A DNA stretch of 64,000 bases from Thelonectria olida. Lineage: Eukaryota > Ascomycota > Sordariomycetes > Hypocreales > Nectriaceae. Below, one piece after another: positions 1 to 12,253 of this stretch. The stretch's first letter is position 1, and each line of letters opens with the position of its first letter. The notes beneath the pieces were generated by a model. The model had not been told where the DNA came from. It ran no database searches and saw only the letters and a list, made by a program, of their open reading frames with translations. Made by a program: the position numbers and the translations under genes. Where the stretch lies: the NCBI GenBank assembly GCA_020736575.1, contig JAGPYM010000014.1, positions 1-64,000 on the forward strand, given 5' to 3'.

Positions 1-1052
1 TCAATACGTATATATATAAATACTACTTAGTACATGGTTGGAACATCCTGATTAGCCTAATTGACTGTGTGTGTGTGACATAGAGAGCCTCGATTTCCTT
101 CACATGCATACCTGAAATAGCCGGAGTACCACTGACCGCTCAGAAGACACCCTCCGGGAATAACGATGCCTCGACTGATATAGCTACCAAATGATAGTCA
201 GTGCTTTACGTAGCCGGAGAAGAGCTCTTGGCTTGCAAAAAAGAAAAAAAAAAAGAAAAAAAAAAAAAGAGAGAAGTGTTGAATGCTGAGAAACTTAGCT
301 ATGAAGCCAAGGGTCTGTATCAGTCCTATCACATTCTTCGCATTCTCTTCAAAACGGGCATCGACGGGAAAATGGATCTAGGCCGAGACGAACGCAATAG
401 CTCCCCTTGTCTCGCCGAGCTGAAAATTTGATAAGAACACTCTTTGTGTGTCTGAACCCTAAAATACCGACGCATTGAATGTAATGTTATTGAAACTCGA
501 GGTTGTCACACTGGAAAGAGGAATGGTGCACCGTGATGTAAGTTAAGCTTTGTGTGATAGATTCGGAATTTAATGTCTCGCGTATCGCGTTTTGTTCTCC
601 CTCTACGTCCATCTCGACAGGGGCATGGAGCAAGCCACAGTGGGATAGCTGAGAATTTAGCGAGCGTTTAAAGCTCGAGGAGAAAGAAACATGTGACGAA
701 TATCGAAAAAGAAACATGTGACGAATATCGAAAAAGAAAGTGCGGAATGTAATTTGTAAGACGCTTGGCGCATGGCTGAGAAACGTGATAGTTGTGCACG
801 ATGGACGTGTCGCGTGGTCTGGACCAGGTTACGTTCCACGATAGAATTCCATACCTGCTTGGCATATAGACCTCAAAGTAGATATACAGTCAATGGAATC
901 TATAAGATTGACTAGACTCAGGTAGCATTTGCAGCAATCATTCAAGTCATTCCTTTCCCTTCTCGACTGGCTCTCAGCTTGAGAAAACCTCAATTTCCCG
1001 ACTCTTTTACTTGCCTTTCATACGACATTGTTCAATAGCACTCACCTCCAAA
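1..1052. other. 5' intergenic region
   Basis: No gene recognised. It holds a short GT run near 63-78, an A-rich tract at about 236-272, an exact two-copy 25 bp repeat at 686-735, and a pyrimidine-rich leader (about 950-1050) typical of the 5' end of a fungal gene, here the AA9 gene that follows. Confidence 0.6.
686..735. repeat. 25 bp direct repeat, two copies
   Basis: Two adjacent identical 25-base units, 686-710 and 711-735, each starting GAAACATGTGACG and ending in an A run. No coding or regulatory role can be assigned. It lies about 320 bp upstream of the AA9 start. Confidence 0.9.
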
Positions 1053-2156
1053 ATGGCTCTCTACAAGCTTTCTTCTATTACTGCATTTATATTCTCTGCG
1101 GCCCACGTGGCTGCCCACGGGCATGTGGACTGGCTCCTCACTAACAGCGTGGCGTTCAGGGGTTACGATGCTCCCGCTTTCTCTTGGAACCCAAACATCG
1201 ATCCTGTCGTTGGATGGACTATTGGGGCCACTGACAATGGATACGTTGAACCCAAGAGCTTTGGGGACCCTGACATCATCTGTCACAGAAGCGCCAAGGC
1301 AGCTCGTGGCCATGTTACTGTGCAGGCTGGCGACAAGATCAATTTGAAGTGGAACACATGGCCCGAATCTCATAAGGGGCCAGTCATTGACTATCTCGCA
1401 AAGTGCCCTGGGAACTGTGAGGTCGTCGACAAGACCGAGCTCGAATTCTTCAAGATTAGTGCCAGTGGCTTGATCGATATGTCTCTCCAGAGCGGGAAGT
1501 GGGCAGCTGATGTCCTGATTGCAAATGGGTTCTCCTGGACTGTCCAAATTCCGTCAGACCTAGCCGCTGGGAATTACATACTTCGACATGAGATCATTGC
1601 ACTCCATGGCAGTGGACAAATCAACGGTGCGCAGAACTACCCCCAGTGCTTCAATATCAAGGTCACTGGCGGTGGATCCCTCGCACCAGCTGGTGTAAAG
1701 GGTACCGCGCTGTACAAGTCTGACGACCCGGGCATTCTCTTCAACCTCTACACCACCCCCCTTTCCTACACCATTCCCGGACCAACTCTCGTCTCTGGCC
1801 TTACATCCACAGCTGTACAGGCTACCACCAGCGCCACTGCCACTTCCAGCGCCACTGTACCCGGGCAGACTCAAAGCACTGGGTCTTCTACGACTAAGCC
1901 TTCAACGTCTGGCACCAGCACCACTTTTATCTCGAGCGTATCAACCACGCTTGGGACTACAACTTTGAAGAGCTCCGCGACCTCAACATCAGCGGGGTCA
2001 CCTGAGACTACCACCTCGGGCATTGTCTGCGGGCCAGTGAGTGGAGGACTGCCCAAGTACAGCCAGTGCGGTGGCCAGGGATACACGGGGCCGACTGTCT
2101 GTGCATGGGGCTCTACCTGTCAAGTTGTGAACCCATATTATTCCCAGTGTTTATAA
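1053..2156 (+). CDS. AA9 lytic polysaccharide monooxygenase with C-terminal CBM1
   Basis: Secreted copper enzyme that oxidatively cleaves cellulose or related beta-glucans. Single exon, 367 aa. The start is the ATG at 1053 (context CCAAAATGG), because it places a signal peptide at residues 1-21 that is cut just before His22. His22 (HGHVDW) is the N-terminal ligand of the histidine brace; the second ligand is His107 in the HKGP motif, equivalent to mature His86 of the family. The LRHEIIALH motif and the AQNYPQC motif supply the second-shell His/Gln and the axial Tyr. A Ser/Thr-rich linker (about 255-330) leads to a CBM1 of about 33 residues with the usual Cys pattern, ending in SQCL. All visible active-site residues are present. 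The exact substrate and C1/C4 regioselectivity cannot be read from sequence alone. Confidence 0.95.
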   Translation: MALYKLSSITAFIFSAAHVAAHGHVDWLLTNSVAFRGYDAPAFSWNPNIDPVVGWTIGATDNGYVEPKSFGDPDIICHRSAKAARGHVTVQAGDKINLKWNTWPESHKGPVIDYLAKCPGNCEVVDKTELEFFKISASGLIDMSLQSGKWAADVLIANGFSWTVQIPSDLAAGNYILRHEIIALHGSGQINGAQNYPQCFNIKVTGGGSLAPAGVKGTALYKSDDPGILFNLYTTPLSYTIPGPTLVSGLTSTAVQATTSATATSSATVPGQTQSTGSSTTKPSTSGTSTTFISSVSTTLGTTTLKSSATSTSAGSPETTTSGIVCGPVSGGLPKYSQCGGQGYTGPTVCAWGSTCQVVNPYYSQCL

Positions 2157-3084
2157 GGCCACTTGCCAGGATGTTTGATGTCATGAATGAATGGCAATTC
2201 TGAATTGAGAGAGAGGTATTGGGAATTGTAAATCAGGGAACATATTGCTGCACTATCTACTACCATTTTTCTCATGTCAAGATATCACTTTAATTGCACT
2301 ATTTTTAGAAATCATGCACGATGAGAAAAATGCTTCCAGAAGAAGCAGGATAAGTATACACCTAGGTAGTGTTAACTTATGTGTCTATTCCGTTGTTTCT
2401 GGCTGGTTATAGCTATCCTGCAATATCTCCTTGTATCTAAAGGTCACTCTTTGAGCATCTAATGATATCGGACAGCGGCCGGACATAACTAAACTCCGAC
2501 GGCGCTTCGTGTCCTGCTGATGGACCCGCACTTTGAAGGAGAAACATGAGAGTGGCAAGCGGATTGCAGAAAAAATGGCACACACAACGAGGCTGACATA
2601 AATGCCGGAGTATGCTACGTACATAATATCCTAGTAGGTGATCGCACTATTTTGTCAGTGACTCATCCCTGTGCCTATTGGTGTGCCATTGTTTTGGCGA
2701 CCCGCTTGAGTGGCTGAATCAAGTAAAAGCTCGCCGTTGTGGACTTGGGTAATCTGTAGACTACGTAGGGCAAAAATGGAGTTGGAGGAAATGAGATACT
2801 GGGATAAAAAGAGATGGGAGAACGAACTATTATCAAAATAAACAGGAAAACATGAAAAACAAGCAAAGGCACAAAGTCGACACTATAAATCAATAAGAGG
2901 CATATATCATTTAACAATTACCTTTCAAAACAAGCGAGCTTCTTTCCAACGAGTCAGTGCAGTTGTGATATCTATGGCAAGATCAAAGACCCACCAGCTT
3001 AAAAGTCAGCTGGTTGCATAACATCCAGACCTTCTCCCCACGTTGAGCACCTGCTTTCCAAGCTCCAAGTCTCCAGCTGCCGCC
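2157..3084. other. intergenic region
   Basis: Three-prime flank of the AA9 gene and five-prime flank of the DUF3425 gene. The open frames here are short, overlap each other and show no family motif. No RNA gene or repeat seen. Confidence 0.6.
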
Positions 3085-4071
3085 ATGGATCAAGCCGACC
3101 AAGGGCAACCACTCATTTTGCTGCGGCCCATGTCGCAGTGGGCAGACATCCGTGATGACGGAGATGATTGGACTGGCATCACAAATACTGCCCAAAGGAG
3201 AAAACTGCAGAACCGACTTAACCAAAGAGCTCGACGTGAGTGACCCTTCCAAGTTCTTGTCACCTGCCCACTGCTAACTTAGGGCTATGCAAATTTGATT
3301 TCAGGAAGAAGAAAGATGCAATCAACCGTAAGCAGTTCGAACGAAAACGGCTCTGGAGTCCCATGTTCAGAAACCTCTCCATCCCCAGATGCTCTCATCA
3401 AGAAGCATTCCGAAAGCAGCAAGGGCCGTTGTGTACCACCTATCAAACCGTTTTGTCTATTGGGAAGGAAAGAGAAGCAAGCTCTAGTCCGTCAATTTGC
3501 GGAGCGAGCTTACGCTGATTACCTGGGCGGAACACACTGCCTGAGCAACCTCCCGACCATCTTGACCGTCAATGCATTCTACGCCTTGTCCAGAAATGCT
3601 GCGGCCCTTGGTGTTTCCACGGAGTGGCTAACATATGATGCCATCTCTCCATTTTGTCGTGAAGGTCCTGGGTTGGGTCGTTTCGCCGTGGAAGCCACGG
3701 CAACATTCCCCAACGGCCGCCCTGAATCACTTCACCCTACAGAGCTGCAAGTTGCCGTGCCTCATCACCCTTGGATCGATTTGTTCCCGATACCAAGACT
3801 GAGAGACAACCTACTTTCCGCCATATCCACTCAGGATCCCCTCGACGAAGATGAGCTTTGTTTTGACATGCTCGAGATTAGTGATGGTGAAGCAACAGAA
3901 AAGGCGGCTCTCATTGTTTGGGGTGACCCTTGGGATCCAAAAGGATGGGAAGTGAGCGTACCTTTTCTAAGGAAATGGGGATCTTTATTGCAAGGATGCT
4001 ACGAGATGCTGGAGGCAACGAACTACTGGCGTGAGAAGAGAGGAGAGAGGAGAATCTTCTTTGCAGTGTGA
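3085..4071 (+). CDS. bZIP-like protein with DUF3425 domain
   Basis: Likely nuclear regulator. Exons 3085-3235 and 3305-4071 join to 305 aa. The 69 nt intron (GTGAGT...TTTCAG) has a CTAAC branch site and interrupts the basic region, a position often seen in this family. The joined basic region reads RRKLQNRLNQRARRRRK, bZIP-like, but a clear leucine zipper does not follow, which is common in DUF3425 proteins. The C-terminal half carries the DUF3425 signature: HPWIDLFPIPRLRDNLL at roughly 195-212 and WGDPWDPKGWEVS with FLRKWG near 265-285. The ATG at 3085 (GCCGCCATGG) is preferred over an upstream in-frame ATG at 3043. Target genes are unknown; neighbours give no strong hint. Confidence 0.85.
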
Positions 4072-4295
4072 AGTGTGGAATCTGGTTGTGGATGTGTACC
4101 TATACCATTGTGTATTATGTAGCGAGATAGAGACGAACCGAGAACCATGGCCGTACGGTGAAGGTTTAAATTTGAACGGTGGCGGGGCAAACGGAGTCTT
4201 GAACCGTTGGCTTCCATAATCGATAGCAACTCAGTCGCTCGCCCAGTTGATTTGGACGCCAAGCGCTGGGCAAACTGTCTGAACGAAAACGTACC
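4072..4295. other. short intergenic region
   Basis: Three-prime flanks of the DUF3425 gene and the MFS remnant, which converge here. Nothing else seen. Confidence 0.5.
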
Positions 4296-4900
4296 CTATG
4301 TTGAGTGAATACCACCTCCAGTGAACCAGTAGCATCGACCGAAGATATCCGAGAGTCGACCGACAGGGACGAGACATACAGCCGAAGCCGCATTATATAC
4401 CAGAGAAACCCACGTATACCGAGGATCAGATCCAAGCTCTGCGTTGATGGTGCCTAGAATAGGAGCTACATGACCCTTTCCACCATCATCAGCTTGGCTT
4501 GTTGAGTGTTGTCACAATCAATCTACCAATGTACAGGTGCCCGCCCAAAGCCCTGGGGATGTGGCCAACATTGACCTAAGGAAGAATTTACTGGTGTAGT
4601 ATCCCTTGGGCAAGTCTTCGAAGTTGGTCTCACATCCAATAACCTCGTCCGAAGATACGTCGGTGTTCTTCAGGTCGGAAATCTCAAGCGTCTAGAACGT
4701 GGACGAAGTATAGAAGCTCGGTAGCCAAGTTAAGTACTCTTCTATTAGGCCAATCTCCATAGGAAAACACCCCACCCCTGTTGTGAGCTTGGGAGGGATC
4801 ACCTTCTCCGTGTTGGGATCGGAGCGAGCGTTGGTGTAGTATCGCGGGTCATGTTTCCGCGATCGGATCACATCCACAATTTCATATAATGGACATCCTT
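4296..4900 (-). pseudogene. 5' remnant of an MFS drug/toxin-efflux-type transporter
   Basis: Reading the minus strand, exons at about 4776-4900, 4535-4691 and 4296-4492 join in frame across two short introns (84 and 42 nt). The product resembles the N-terminal part of fungal DHA14/TRI12-like MFS pumps: an acidic cytosolic lead with NTDVSSDEVIG, then LPKGYYTSKFFL opening TM1, then a conserved APILGTINAELG segment and the MFS loop signature VGRLSDIFGR. The frame stops at 4296 just after that loop, so roughly the last three quarters of a usual 550-600 aa transporter is missing. The upstream start is not resolved; a hydrophobic ORF upstream near 4900-4960 may belong to it. I read this as a truncated, non-functional gene. 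A mis-assembled locus is the alternative. Confidence 0.6.
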
Positions 4901-5509
4901 AGAAACAGGAAAACCGATAACCAGTAGCTTCTTGCAAACCCTTCCATCTTAGTTCCCGCATGCACAACTCTCGCAATTTGACTCCAAGTGACAAGAACGG
5001 GAGTCGGCGGACCTTGAGCGGTTTGCCTTGCGTTCGCTGGTTGACATGAAGCAAATGAGACCCTAGGTCTGTTGTCGCTAGCTTGAGCGTGTTTAGATTT
5101 GAAGCCCCCTGTCTTCTGCCGCTGTCAGCCCCGACTGTGAAAGAACCAACTCCAAGCAGCCAAGTTGCCAAACCCTTCGTTTCGCTGCGCTGGTGAGACT
5201 ACAGTCAGTTTGGCATGAAACCAGACTGATCGACTGATCGCGGTGGGCTGTTTATCGTGTTGGCCAAGACATGTCCAAATGTGACGCGGGGTGACCATCG
5301 GAGGAATACCTACAAAATATTCCACCACTCACAACCGGGCGTGAATACTGTTTTTTGGGGGAGTAATTTAATACAAATAGAAGATGGAAACTTAATCTTC
5401 ATCTCACAAAGAAGGAGCCCTGCCACCTATGCTTTGATCTTATCCTCAAAGTGCGTTATTACTCCTCCCAACCCTCGACAAGCAAATCATCTTTGGATAC
5501 ACCGTTCAA
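4901..5509. other. intergenic region
   Basis: Region between the MFS remnant and the PEBP gene. Several overlapping open frames on both strands lack recognisable motifs; part may be the eroded 5' end of the MFS gene. CT-rich leader sequence precedes 5510. Confidence 0.45.
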
Positions 5510-6296
5510 ATGGAACCTGAAAATCGGAGAAAATCCACGCTGCTCTCACTTCAACAGGCAGGCTTAGTTCCAGGCCCCGCGGATGGTCTCATCTCACCTG
5601 CGTTCAATCCCGCTTTCGAGCTGAAGGTGGCCTTTAACGGAAGAGACGTGACTTTGGGGAATTTGTTCCGCTCAAGTGAATGCAAATCCGCTCCCGCAAT
5701 CAATTTCAGCTCCGATGTAAGAGAGCTAAATTGTAGTATATGTTTGAACAGAAGACTGAAGTCAATAGGTCCACACCGAACTCGACAAATCCTACCTGAT
5801 TATGCTGGTTGACCCCGATGCACCAACTCCTGACGATCCTAAATTCGCCTTTTGGCGCCATTGGATTCAATCTGGGCTACAGCCCCCTCGTGAAGATGCC
5901 CCTTGTGTCACTTTCAGTCAGGCAGCCTTGACAGAATATCTCGGCCCCGGTCCAAAGGATGAGTAAGTCCACCACCGATGGACGTCTGCTGCCATTCTGA
6001 ATCACAAATCGCCATTCCCTGGTATTTGAGCTGGATCCATGTTGATCATGTGCTTACGAGAAATTGAAATTAGCTCGAAGCCTCATAGGTATCTGTTCCT
6101 TCTCTTCCGCGAGCCCAGTGGCTTTCATCTTCAGAAAGAGGACGTTGGTGGTGAGGAATTTGTGCAGAGGCGATCATTCAATGCTGTCGAGTTCATCAAG
6201 ACGCACCATTTGGAGCTCGTGGGATTGAATTGGATGCTCGGAGCTGGTGACGGATGGCAAGAGCAGGATCTGTTAACTCATCATGGATCAGTATAG
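5510..6296 (+). CDS. phosphatidylethanolamine-binding protein (PEBP / carboxypeptidase Y inhibitor-like)
   Basis: Exons 5510-5716, 5769-5962 and 6074-6296 join to 207 aa, the normal size for the family. Introns are 52 and 111 nt with GTAAG donors. The anion-pocket signature is visible: YLIMLVDPDAPTP at the start of exon 2, followed by RHWI, and later YLFLLFREP. There is no signal peptide, so the protein should be cytosolic or vacuole-associated like yeast Tfs1, where PEBPs inhibit carboxypeptidase Y or modulate Ras/PKA signalling. Which of these roles applies here is unknown. Start chosen because it gives the expected N-terminal helix followed by the family's opening strand; no in-frame alternative is better. 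Confidence 0.88.
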
Positions 6297-6374
6297 TCAA
6301 AGGCTAGATATCTCGGTTTTACTAATTCGCTCTACGTACTGCCAGATGCCCATCGTACCACGTAGGTGAGCCTT

Positions 6375-9216
6375 CTACATAACACCATCACCGGGCTCAT
6401 TCATCCTGAAATCCCACCCTTCCAAGTTTCCACTATTGATGAGAAACTGCAGGTCACCCATTCCTCCTGTGACCTGTTGTGACGCAGCACTTAGCAAAAG
6501 AACATATAATAACAGAAGATGCGGGAGACGACTTACTAACGAGTCAAATTGCCCCCAGCCAGTTACCTGAACGATTGAACTGCCCGGGCTGTTGTCTGAG
6601 AACGCCAGCCCATGGTCTTGATGAATCGCAGCATGAGATCCATCATCAGTAACTCTTGAATGGAGACCGATGTGATTCACTGTCAAGTTGGCAGGTTCTA
6701 TTGTTCTCGAATTCTCCAATGAAAGTGACTGGTCTTGCAACATGACGTCTGGAACCGTTACGCCATCCGTCTGTTGGGCACTGAGATCACGGAGATGGTG
6801 GTTGTATCGCAAAAGCTCAGCCCTCAGCTCCTGAAGGACGAGCCCATACCGCTGGGCCAGCGAACCATGAATTGCAATGGACGATATCTGAAGTTGACAT
6901 TTGCTTGCGGCATGAAATGCAGGAAGATACGTCTGTGGAGGTTGATGGCGTTGCTGTATGGCGTAGACATACAGAACAACGACAGCGGAAAAGGCGAAAT
7001 AGTGAGTAAACTTACAGCGTCAGCAAGTGGCATATATTCCGAAGGAATCAATGAATGAGCAACATACCCAGAACGTATTGTACAACTGCCCGCTCGAATT
7101 TAGATCATCTATCTTACCAACAATACTCATCGCAGCGCTGAGGCAGGCTTGGGCGTGTGTATCTGCCGAATAGTCATGAGTCGAGGTTTGATGCCTCGAG
7201 GCACCGAGATTCGCCAGACTTGCAAAGTTTCTTAGTAGGAAGGGCCGGTGAATCAAGATCTGGGCATGCCAACAGGCAAGGTTGAGGACATTCCTCTGCC
7301 GAAGAAATATGGGTTGGAGTAGAGATGGGTCAACACCTGACGCGCCTACCAGATAGGACACGCTGTTGCGCCACTCCTCGATATCGTTGGTGAACTTCGC
7401 AGCTAACTTGTGTTGGTTCTCCAGTGATGGCGGGCGAATTCCGTACAAGTTGCGGAGGATATTGGCCATGATGCGCGAGAGCCTAGTCGAATTAGCAAAT
7501 GTCTGCGCATGTGTGACCATGGGACTTACTTGATGTGTGCTACTGACCCGGCCATGACTGACTGAGAATTGGGTGTTAGTAGCATTGAAGTTGGACTGTA
7601 TGCTAGTTGATGGTCATCCAAACATAATGGCATTTCTTGATCAATATCATCATCGTGAAACGCCCGGGGCCTGCCGAGTGCGGCACTGAGGTACGTGTCT
7701 AGGTTGTAGGCGCACCAGAAAGTTCGTTTACGACATTCTGATTCAACATGGTCAAAGTCGCCGTTCGCCTCTCCGCGGGATCTGCGATGGATACCTAGCG
7801 CGAGAATCATGTGGGCGGTGGTTCCGAACAGACTCCAACAATGGTTTAGTCGTGAATGAAACAAGAGATACAAGCATTGGGCAAGCCTTGCTTGTACGCT
7901 TGTAAGCCTGATTGCTCCTTTCTCAGCTGCAAGTTGATCCTCGGCGGCGGAGAAGAGCCGAGCACTACGAAGAGTTAGCCTCATGTTCGATGTACGGGGC
8001 TTGGTTCTCATGCCTCGAAGAGGGATCGGCTACACCAGTTTTAGAGTTGGGAAATGTCTCTGCATGGGCAAACACCATGAGTATGAGCGCAGTCCGACTC
8101 CTGGCTGAGCCTTGATCAGCCATGGTCCCGTTGGTAGTGTAGAGTTCATGGAGCCATTTCTCTAAAGTTTGACGATGCAAAAAGCGATGAGTCGCTGAAG
8201 CGAACTCAAAGTATCTCCGAACCAAAGACTCGGCTTCGGGCTGTGGTGGAAGGATTAAGAATCGCGGATCAAATTGCGGAAGGGGCAGATCACCAAAGGT
8301 AAAGATTGAGGAATCCGATGAGGCCGAAGACTGTTGTTGGGATAGCTTCCTTTGTATCCGCAAGAGGAATGACACTCCTGATGCAGGCCCTACATAGTGA
8401 CCTTGACGATCAAGCTGGGCTGGCTCTGGAGAATTGCGTGAGGACTGTGTCGAATCGCCGCGGTTGGATTTCTGGTGATGAAGTGTTCTATGTTCCACAG
8501 GGGTTGGGCTTGAAGGATATTCTCGGGTGTGGTGAGGGTCCATTTCGCCCGAATGGCCGAGACAACTAGGGCCCTCATCGCTTCTCTTTGATGTGGATGA
8601 GGATTGATGTTCCGTATCTACCTCAATGGACGGGAGACGGCCACGCCGGTATAAAGCAGTGTACTTGCACTCTAGCCCAAGGCGTGAACAGCCTGTGCAA
8701 GGATACTTTCCCGAACATCGAGTCTTGCGACTGGGACATGTTAGACTGAGGAATGTATCGAAAGCTGATGGAGAAAGGACAGTCGATGGAAAACTGTCCA
8801 GGATAAGATTCGGAGAGTATAAAATGGAGGCGAGGAATATCGGCGTGCCATTGTCCATTCTGTGGGAAGGCGGCGGGCAAAACTTACGATTTACAGCGAT
8901 CGCAAGCTCGACTGGCTCTGCTCCTGACGTGGGGGGGTTTCCGGTGTCTCGGGGCTGCTTGTGTGTCATGGTGGTCATTTGAGTCAGTCTCATCGTGGGT
9001 GCTGTCAGTAATGATGCCCCTGGCAGGGCTCGGCTCGCGCTGATCAGGCATATTGGGGTGATTCACAATGAGGTGACGAGAAGCAGAAGGTGTCGGAAAA
9101 GCAATTCGCGAATGCCTGGGACTCAAGTTTGAACCGCTTTTCCGTCGGGTCGGAACGCCAGTGGGGTAAACAACAATAGCAGCGGCCGATCCAAGCCGGG
9201 GGGGGGGGTTGTTCAT
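6375..9216 (-). CDS. Zn2Cys6 transcription factor with fungal_trans domain (frame break near 8.0 kb)
   Basis: Nuclear regulator on the minus strand. Exon boundaries I can support are 9216-8888, 8730 to about 7980, onward to 7530, 7482-7068, 7010-6537 and 6473-6375. The first intron (157 nt) splits the zinc cluster, which reads RACDRCKSRKTRC then CTGCSRLGLEC. The middle carries the fungal_trans region (CWSLFGTTAHMILALGIHRRS, FWCAYNLDTYLSAALGRPRAF) and the protein ends in the common QFDSLVTGGMGD motif. Around 7970-8050 the two well-conserved halves are in different frames and no standard intron joins them, so either an unusual splice or a one-base error lies there. The start may instead be the Met at 9051. 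It lies next to the galactonate dehydratase and aldo-keto reductase genes, so local control of sugar-acid use is a reasonable inference. Confidence 0.75.
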
Positions 9217-9402
9217 GGCCGCGGTTACTAAGTCCTTGATGGTTGTTTGGAGAAGCAGTCGAATTGAAGGTTACGTAAGTCTATTGTGCTCTCTATCATA
9301 TTTCCACCATCATTTAGTTAGAATAATCCCCATGCGTCAAGTAGACCTCAAATGCAGACATAGGGCGACACACCACGCCTGTCAACGAATTGGAGGCTTC
9401 AG

Positions 9403-10698
9403 TTACCATTCTCGCCATTCTCCCCCGGGTCCAACGAATCCTGGACTGACCCACGGCTCGGCACTTTTGCTGAGTTCGCGAATCTTTTCCTCGTCAATCT
9501 CAATTCCCAACCCCGGGCCTTTCATGAGATCAACATATCCTTCTTTGACATTCCAGATCTCAGGATTCTTGATATACGAGAGCAAGTCATGCCCGCCCGT
9601 GTTGTAGTGAATCCCCAGACTCATTTCCTGAATGGTAAAGTTTGGTGTTGTGGCATCGACCTGCATGTTCGCCGCCAGAGCGATTGGCCCGAGTGGGCAA
9701 TGGGGGGCAATGGCGACGTCGTATGCCTCGGCCATGGCTGCAATTCGTCTCAATTCGGATATTCCGCCTACATGGGAAATGTCGGGTTGTAAAATGTCGA
9801 CGCAGGCAGCCTCGAGGAAGGGCTTGACATCCCAGCGACTATGCAACCGCTCTCCTAAGGCGATGGGTGTGGTAACGGCCTGCGAGAAGGCTTTGATACC
9901 TTCAATATGCTCAGAGAGAAGCGGCTCCTCAATAAACATGGGTCGATGAGGCGCGAGAAGGGTTGCTAGCTGCTTGGCCATTGGCTTATGAACGCGGCCA
10001 TGGAAGTCAACGCCCGCGTCCATGCCAAGTGCCTTGACTATCTTGACTCTCTCAACACATGCGTCAAGTGCAGAAGGTGAATCAAGCCAGCCAAGGTCTT
10101 CGGTACCGTTCATTTTAACAGCGGTGAACCCTTGAGCCTGTCGAGAAAGCCTGAAGAAATCAGTTAGAGAGTCGAAAGGTGCGCAGCATTCCGGACATAC
10201 GCTTGAGCCTCAATGTCCTGAGGTCGATCACCACCAATCCATGCATAGACCTTGAGCTTATCTCGGACTTTTCCTCCCAGAAGTTCGTAAATAGGCACTC
10301 CGAGTTTTCTGGCTGGGCGATTGTCAATACGACAGACACAAACATGCTAACGCCGATTCTCACCTTTGAGATCCCAAAGCGCAATGTCAATACCGGCGAG
10401 CGCACTCATAAAGACGGGACCGCCTCTATAAAAGCCCATCCGCCACCCCTTTTGCCAAAGGTGTTCAACATCACTAACAAGAAATGAGTTTGCGAAATCC
10501 TGAGAGACATCAAGATACTCACTTTGCTTCCATTCCCGTGTACTGAGTAGCCCATGCATCCAGACAACCTTCAACGGCTTGGGTGTGGCCCTCTAGCGAC
10601 GCCTCTCCCCAGCCGTGGTTCCCGGCGTCATCGGTTATTTTCACAAACAACCAGCGCGGCGGCACACGAAAATACTCGATACTTGCAATTTTGCCCAT
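9403..10698 (-). CDS. D-galactonate dehydratase-like enolase-superfamily enzyme
   Basis: Exons 10698-10523, 10473-10364, 10312-10201 and 10150-9403 join to 381 aa, nearly the length of bacterial DgoD (382 aa). DgoD dehydrates D-galactonate to 2-keto-3-deoxy-D-galactonate. Visible hallmarks are the N-terminal [13 protein letters not shown] strand, the [12 protein letters not shown] loop, metal ligands in DFHGR, FIEEP and GERLHSR, and the catalytic His in APHCPLGP. All expected acid/base and Mg-binding residues are present. No targeting signal is seen, so it is probably cytosolic. Introns are 49-51 nt. It lies 186 bp upstream of the Zn2Cys6 regulator on the same strand and next to a broken aldo-keto reductase. 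Substrate could be another aldonate; the DgoD-like fit is strong but not proof. Confidence 0.9.
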
Positions 10699-11167
10699 CT
10701 TGAGGATATCAGGGAGGCCAAATGAGGTGTTGAGTAACGAGACAAGACGCCGAATTGGGGCTCCTTAATTGATCATGGAACCGGAGGAGGATGGTGAGAT
10801 AAAACTCTCAATAATCCACGTAGACCGACCTCGGACGGCCTCAACTGGATCGGAATTAGACCCGAACCGAATTTCAACTGGACCTGACGTCGGGATCCAT
10901 AAGGCGAGAGCGGGGTACTGAGTACGCAAATATGTCGCGTTTGATATCGCACATATTGGGTCGCATGACGTTGGAAGTATTGTGTTCACCCATCGACTCT
11001 TTATTCCATTAAAGTGAGAGAAGAAGCACGCTTGGTCGATCCTGGTGAAAACCCGCAAGCTGCCCAGCCAACTAGGTGTCCTGAGCGGAGAGGCGAGTTG
11101 CTGAGATGCAGAATCACCACATGGTAGTAGATAAACTTGGTAAGCATCTAATGGCAAATCAATGCGC
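10699..11167. other. intergenic region
   Basis: Presumed promoter of the galactonate dehydratase-like gene (minus strand) and 3' flank of the aldo-keto reductase pseudogene. An open frame on the minus strand (10765-11157) shows no family motif and is judged noise. Confidence 0.5.
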
Positions 11168-12253
11168 TCAATTGACCTGCTTCTGTACTGCGATCCAGTC
11201 TCGTCGAGCTTTCTTCAAGGCCGCCTCATGGTGCTCTCCAAAGATGTCGATGCCCAACCGCACCGGCATATTATAGCGATGCTTCCTGTCCAGCGATAAA
11301 ATGCGGCTCATCGTTTCACCTGGCAACTCAAAGTCCTCAAAGTTGCTCGCAAGCCGTGAAGGTGTTACTGACTTGGGCACTACGGCAGTGCCGCGCTAAA
11401 CAGCCCACTGAATCAGGACCTGAGCGGGCTGCTTTCCGAGCTCGTTAGCGATGGCGATGATCTCAGCGTCATCAATAGCCATTGGAAGTCCGTAGATGTT
11501 GTTTCCTAATGGGCTATAAGCCGTGAGCAGGATGTTCTGCTCTTTTGACCACTTCAGCAAATTCGGTTGTTGTAAATACGGATGGGCCTCGATCTGATTT
11601 ACGGCAGGGGGGATCTCAGCACTGGAGGCGCTCATTAGCAAATACCGAGATTGATCATGCGAAAGGCCTACAATTTCAGAAGCTGCGTGATCTTTTCTTT
11701 CGTAAAGTTGCTCACACCAATACTCCTGACCTTGCCTTTCCGAACCAAAGCCTCCAGGGCTTTCCAGGTTTCCTCGATGGGGACATCAATAACGTGGGTA
11801 CCACCGTCGGCGGGATCACTCGGAAATCTGACTCCCTCCTCGGCGGGCTTGGGGAAAGCAACAGGCCAGTGGATCAGATATAAATCTAGATAGTTAGTCC
11901 CTAGGTCCGACAATGACTTATCCAGGGCTTCCTCGACGTCTTCTTGCTTGTGATGTGTGTTCCAAAGCTTTGAGGTCAGGAAATCTCGCTCCGAGGAACG
12001 CCTGAAGCCTTGATGCCAACACCAACCTCGTTCTCGTTGTTGTGGACGGCTGCCGCATCAATGTGACGATACCCATGGGCAAGAGCGTACTCTACCGCAC
12101 GGGCGACCTCATTTGTTGGGCCCGATTGCTGTTGTCGGTCAACCTACTTGCAGGTTTGGAGAAACGGAGGGGATCAAGACTCACCCAAGTCCCTAGGCCG
12201 ACTGCGGGTATGAAATGTCCCGAGTTAAGCCTAAACGTGCGACCAGACGACAT
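11168..12253 (-). pseudogene. aldo-keto reductase, disrupted
   Basis: Minus-strand AKR related to glycerol/aldose reductases. Exons begin 12253-12185 (ATG to GLGTW), then 12128-11672, then 11621-11168. Family motifs are clear: [46 protein letters not shown]. Three defects are visible. First, one base is missing in an A run at 11981-11983 (plus strand), which breaks the frame between SGVPRSEI and LTSK. Second, TAG at 11396-11398 sits where the family has Gln (WAV-stop-RGT). Third, the catalytic Tyr of the VYxNE motif is His (VHNNENEVG). The frameshift could be sequencing error, but the stop and the lost Tyr are substitutions. I call it a pseudogene. It sits beside the aldonate dehydratase and its regulator, so it may once have served the same sugar pathway. 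Confidence 0.75.
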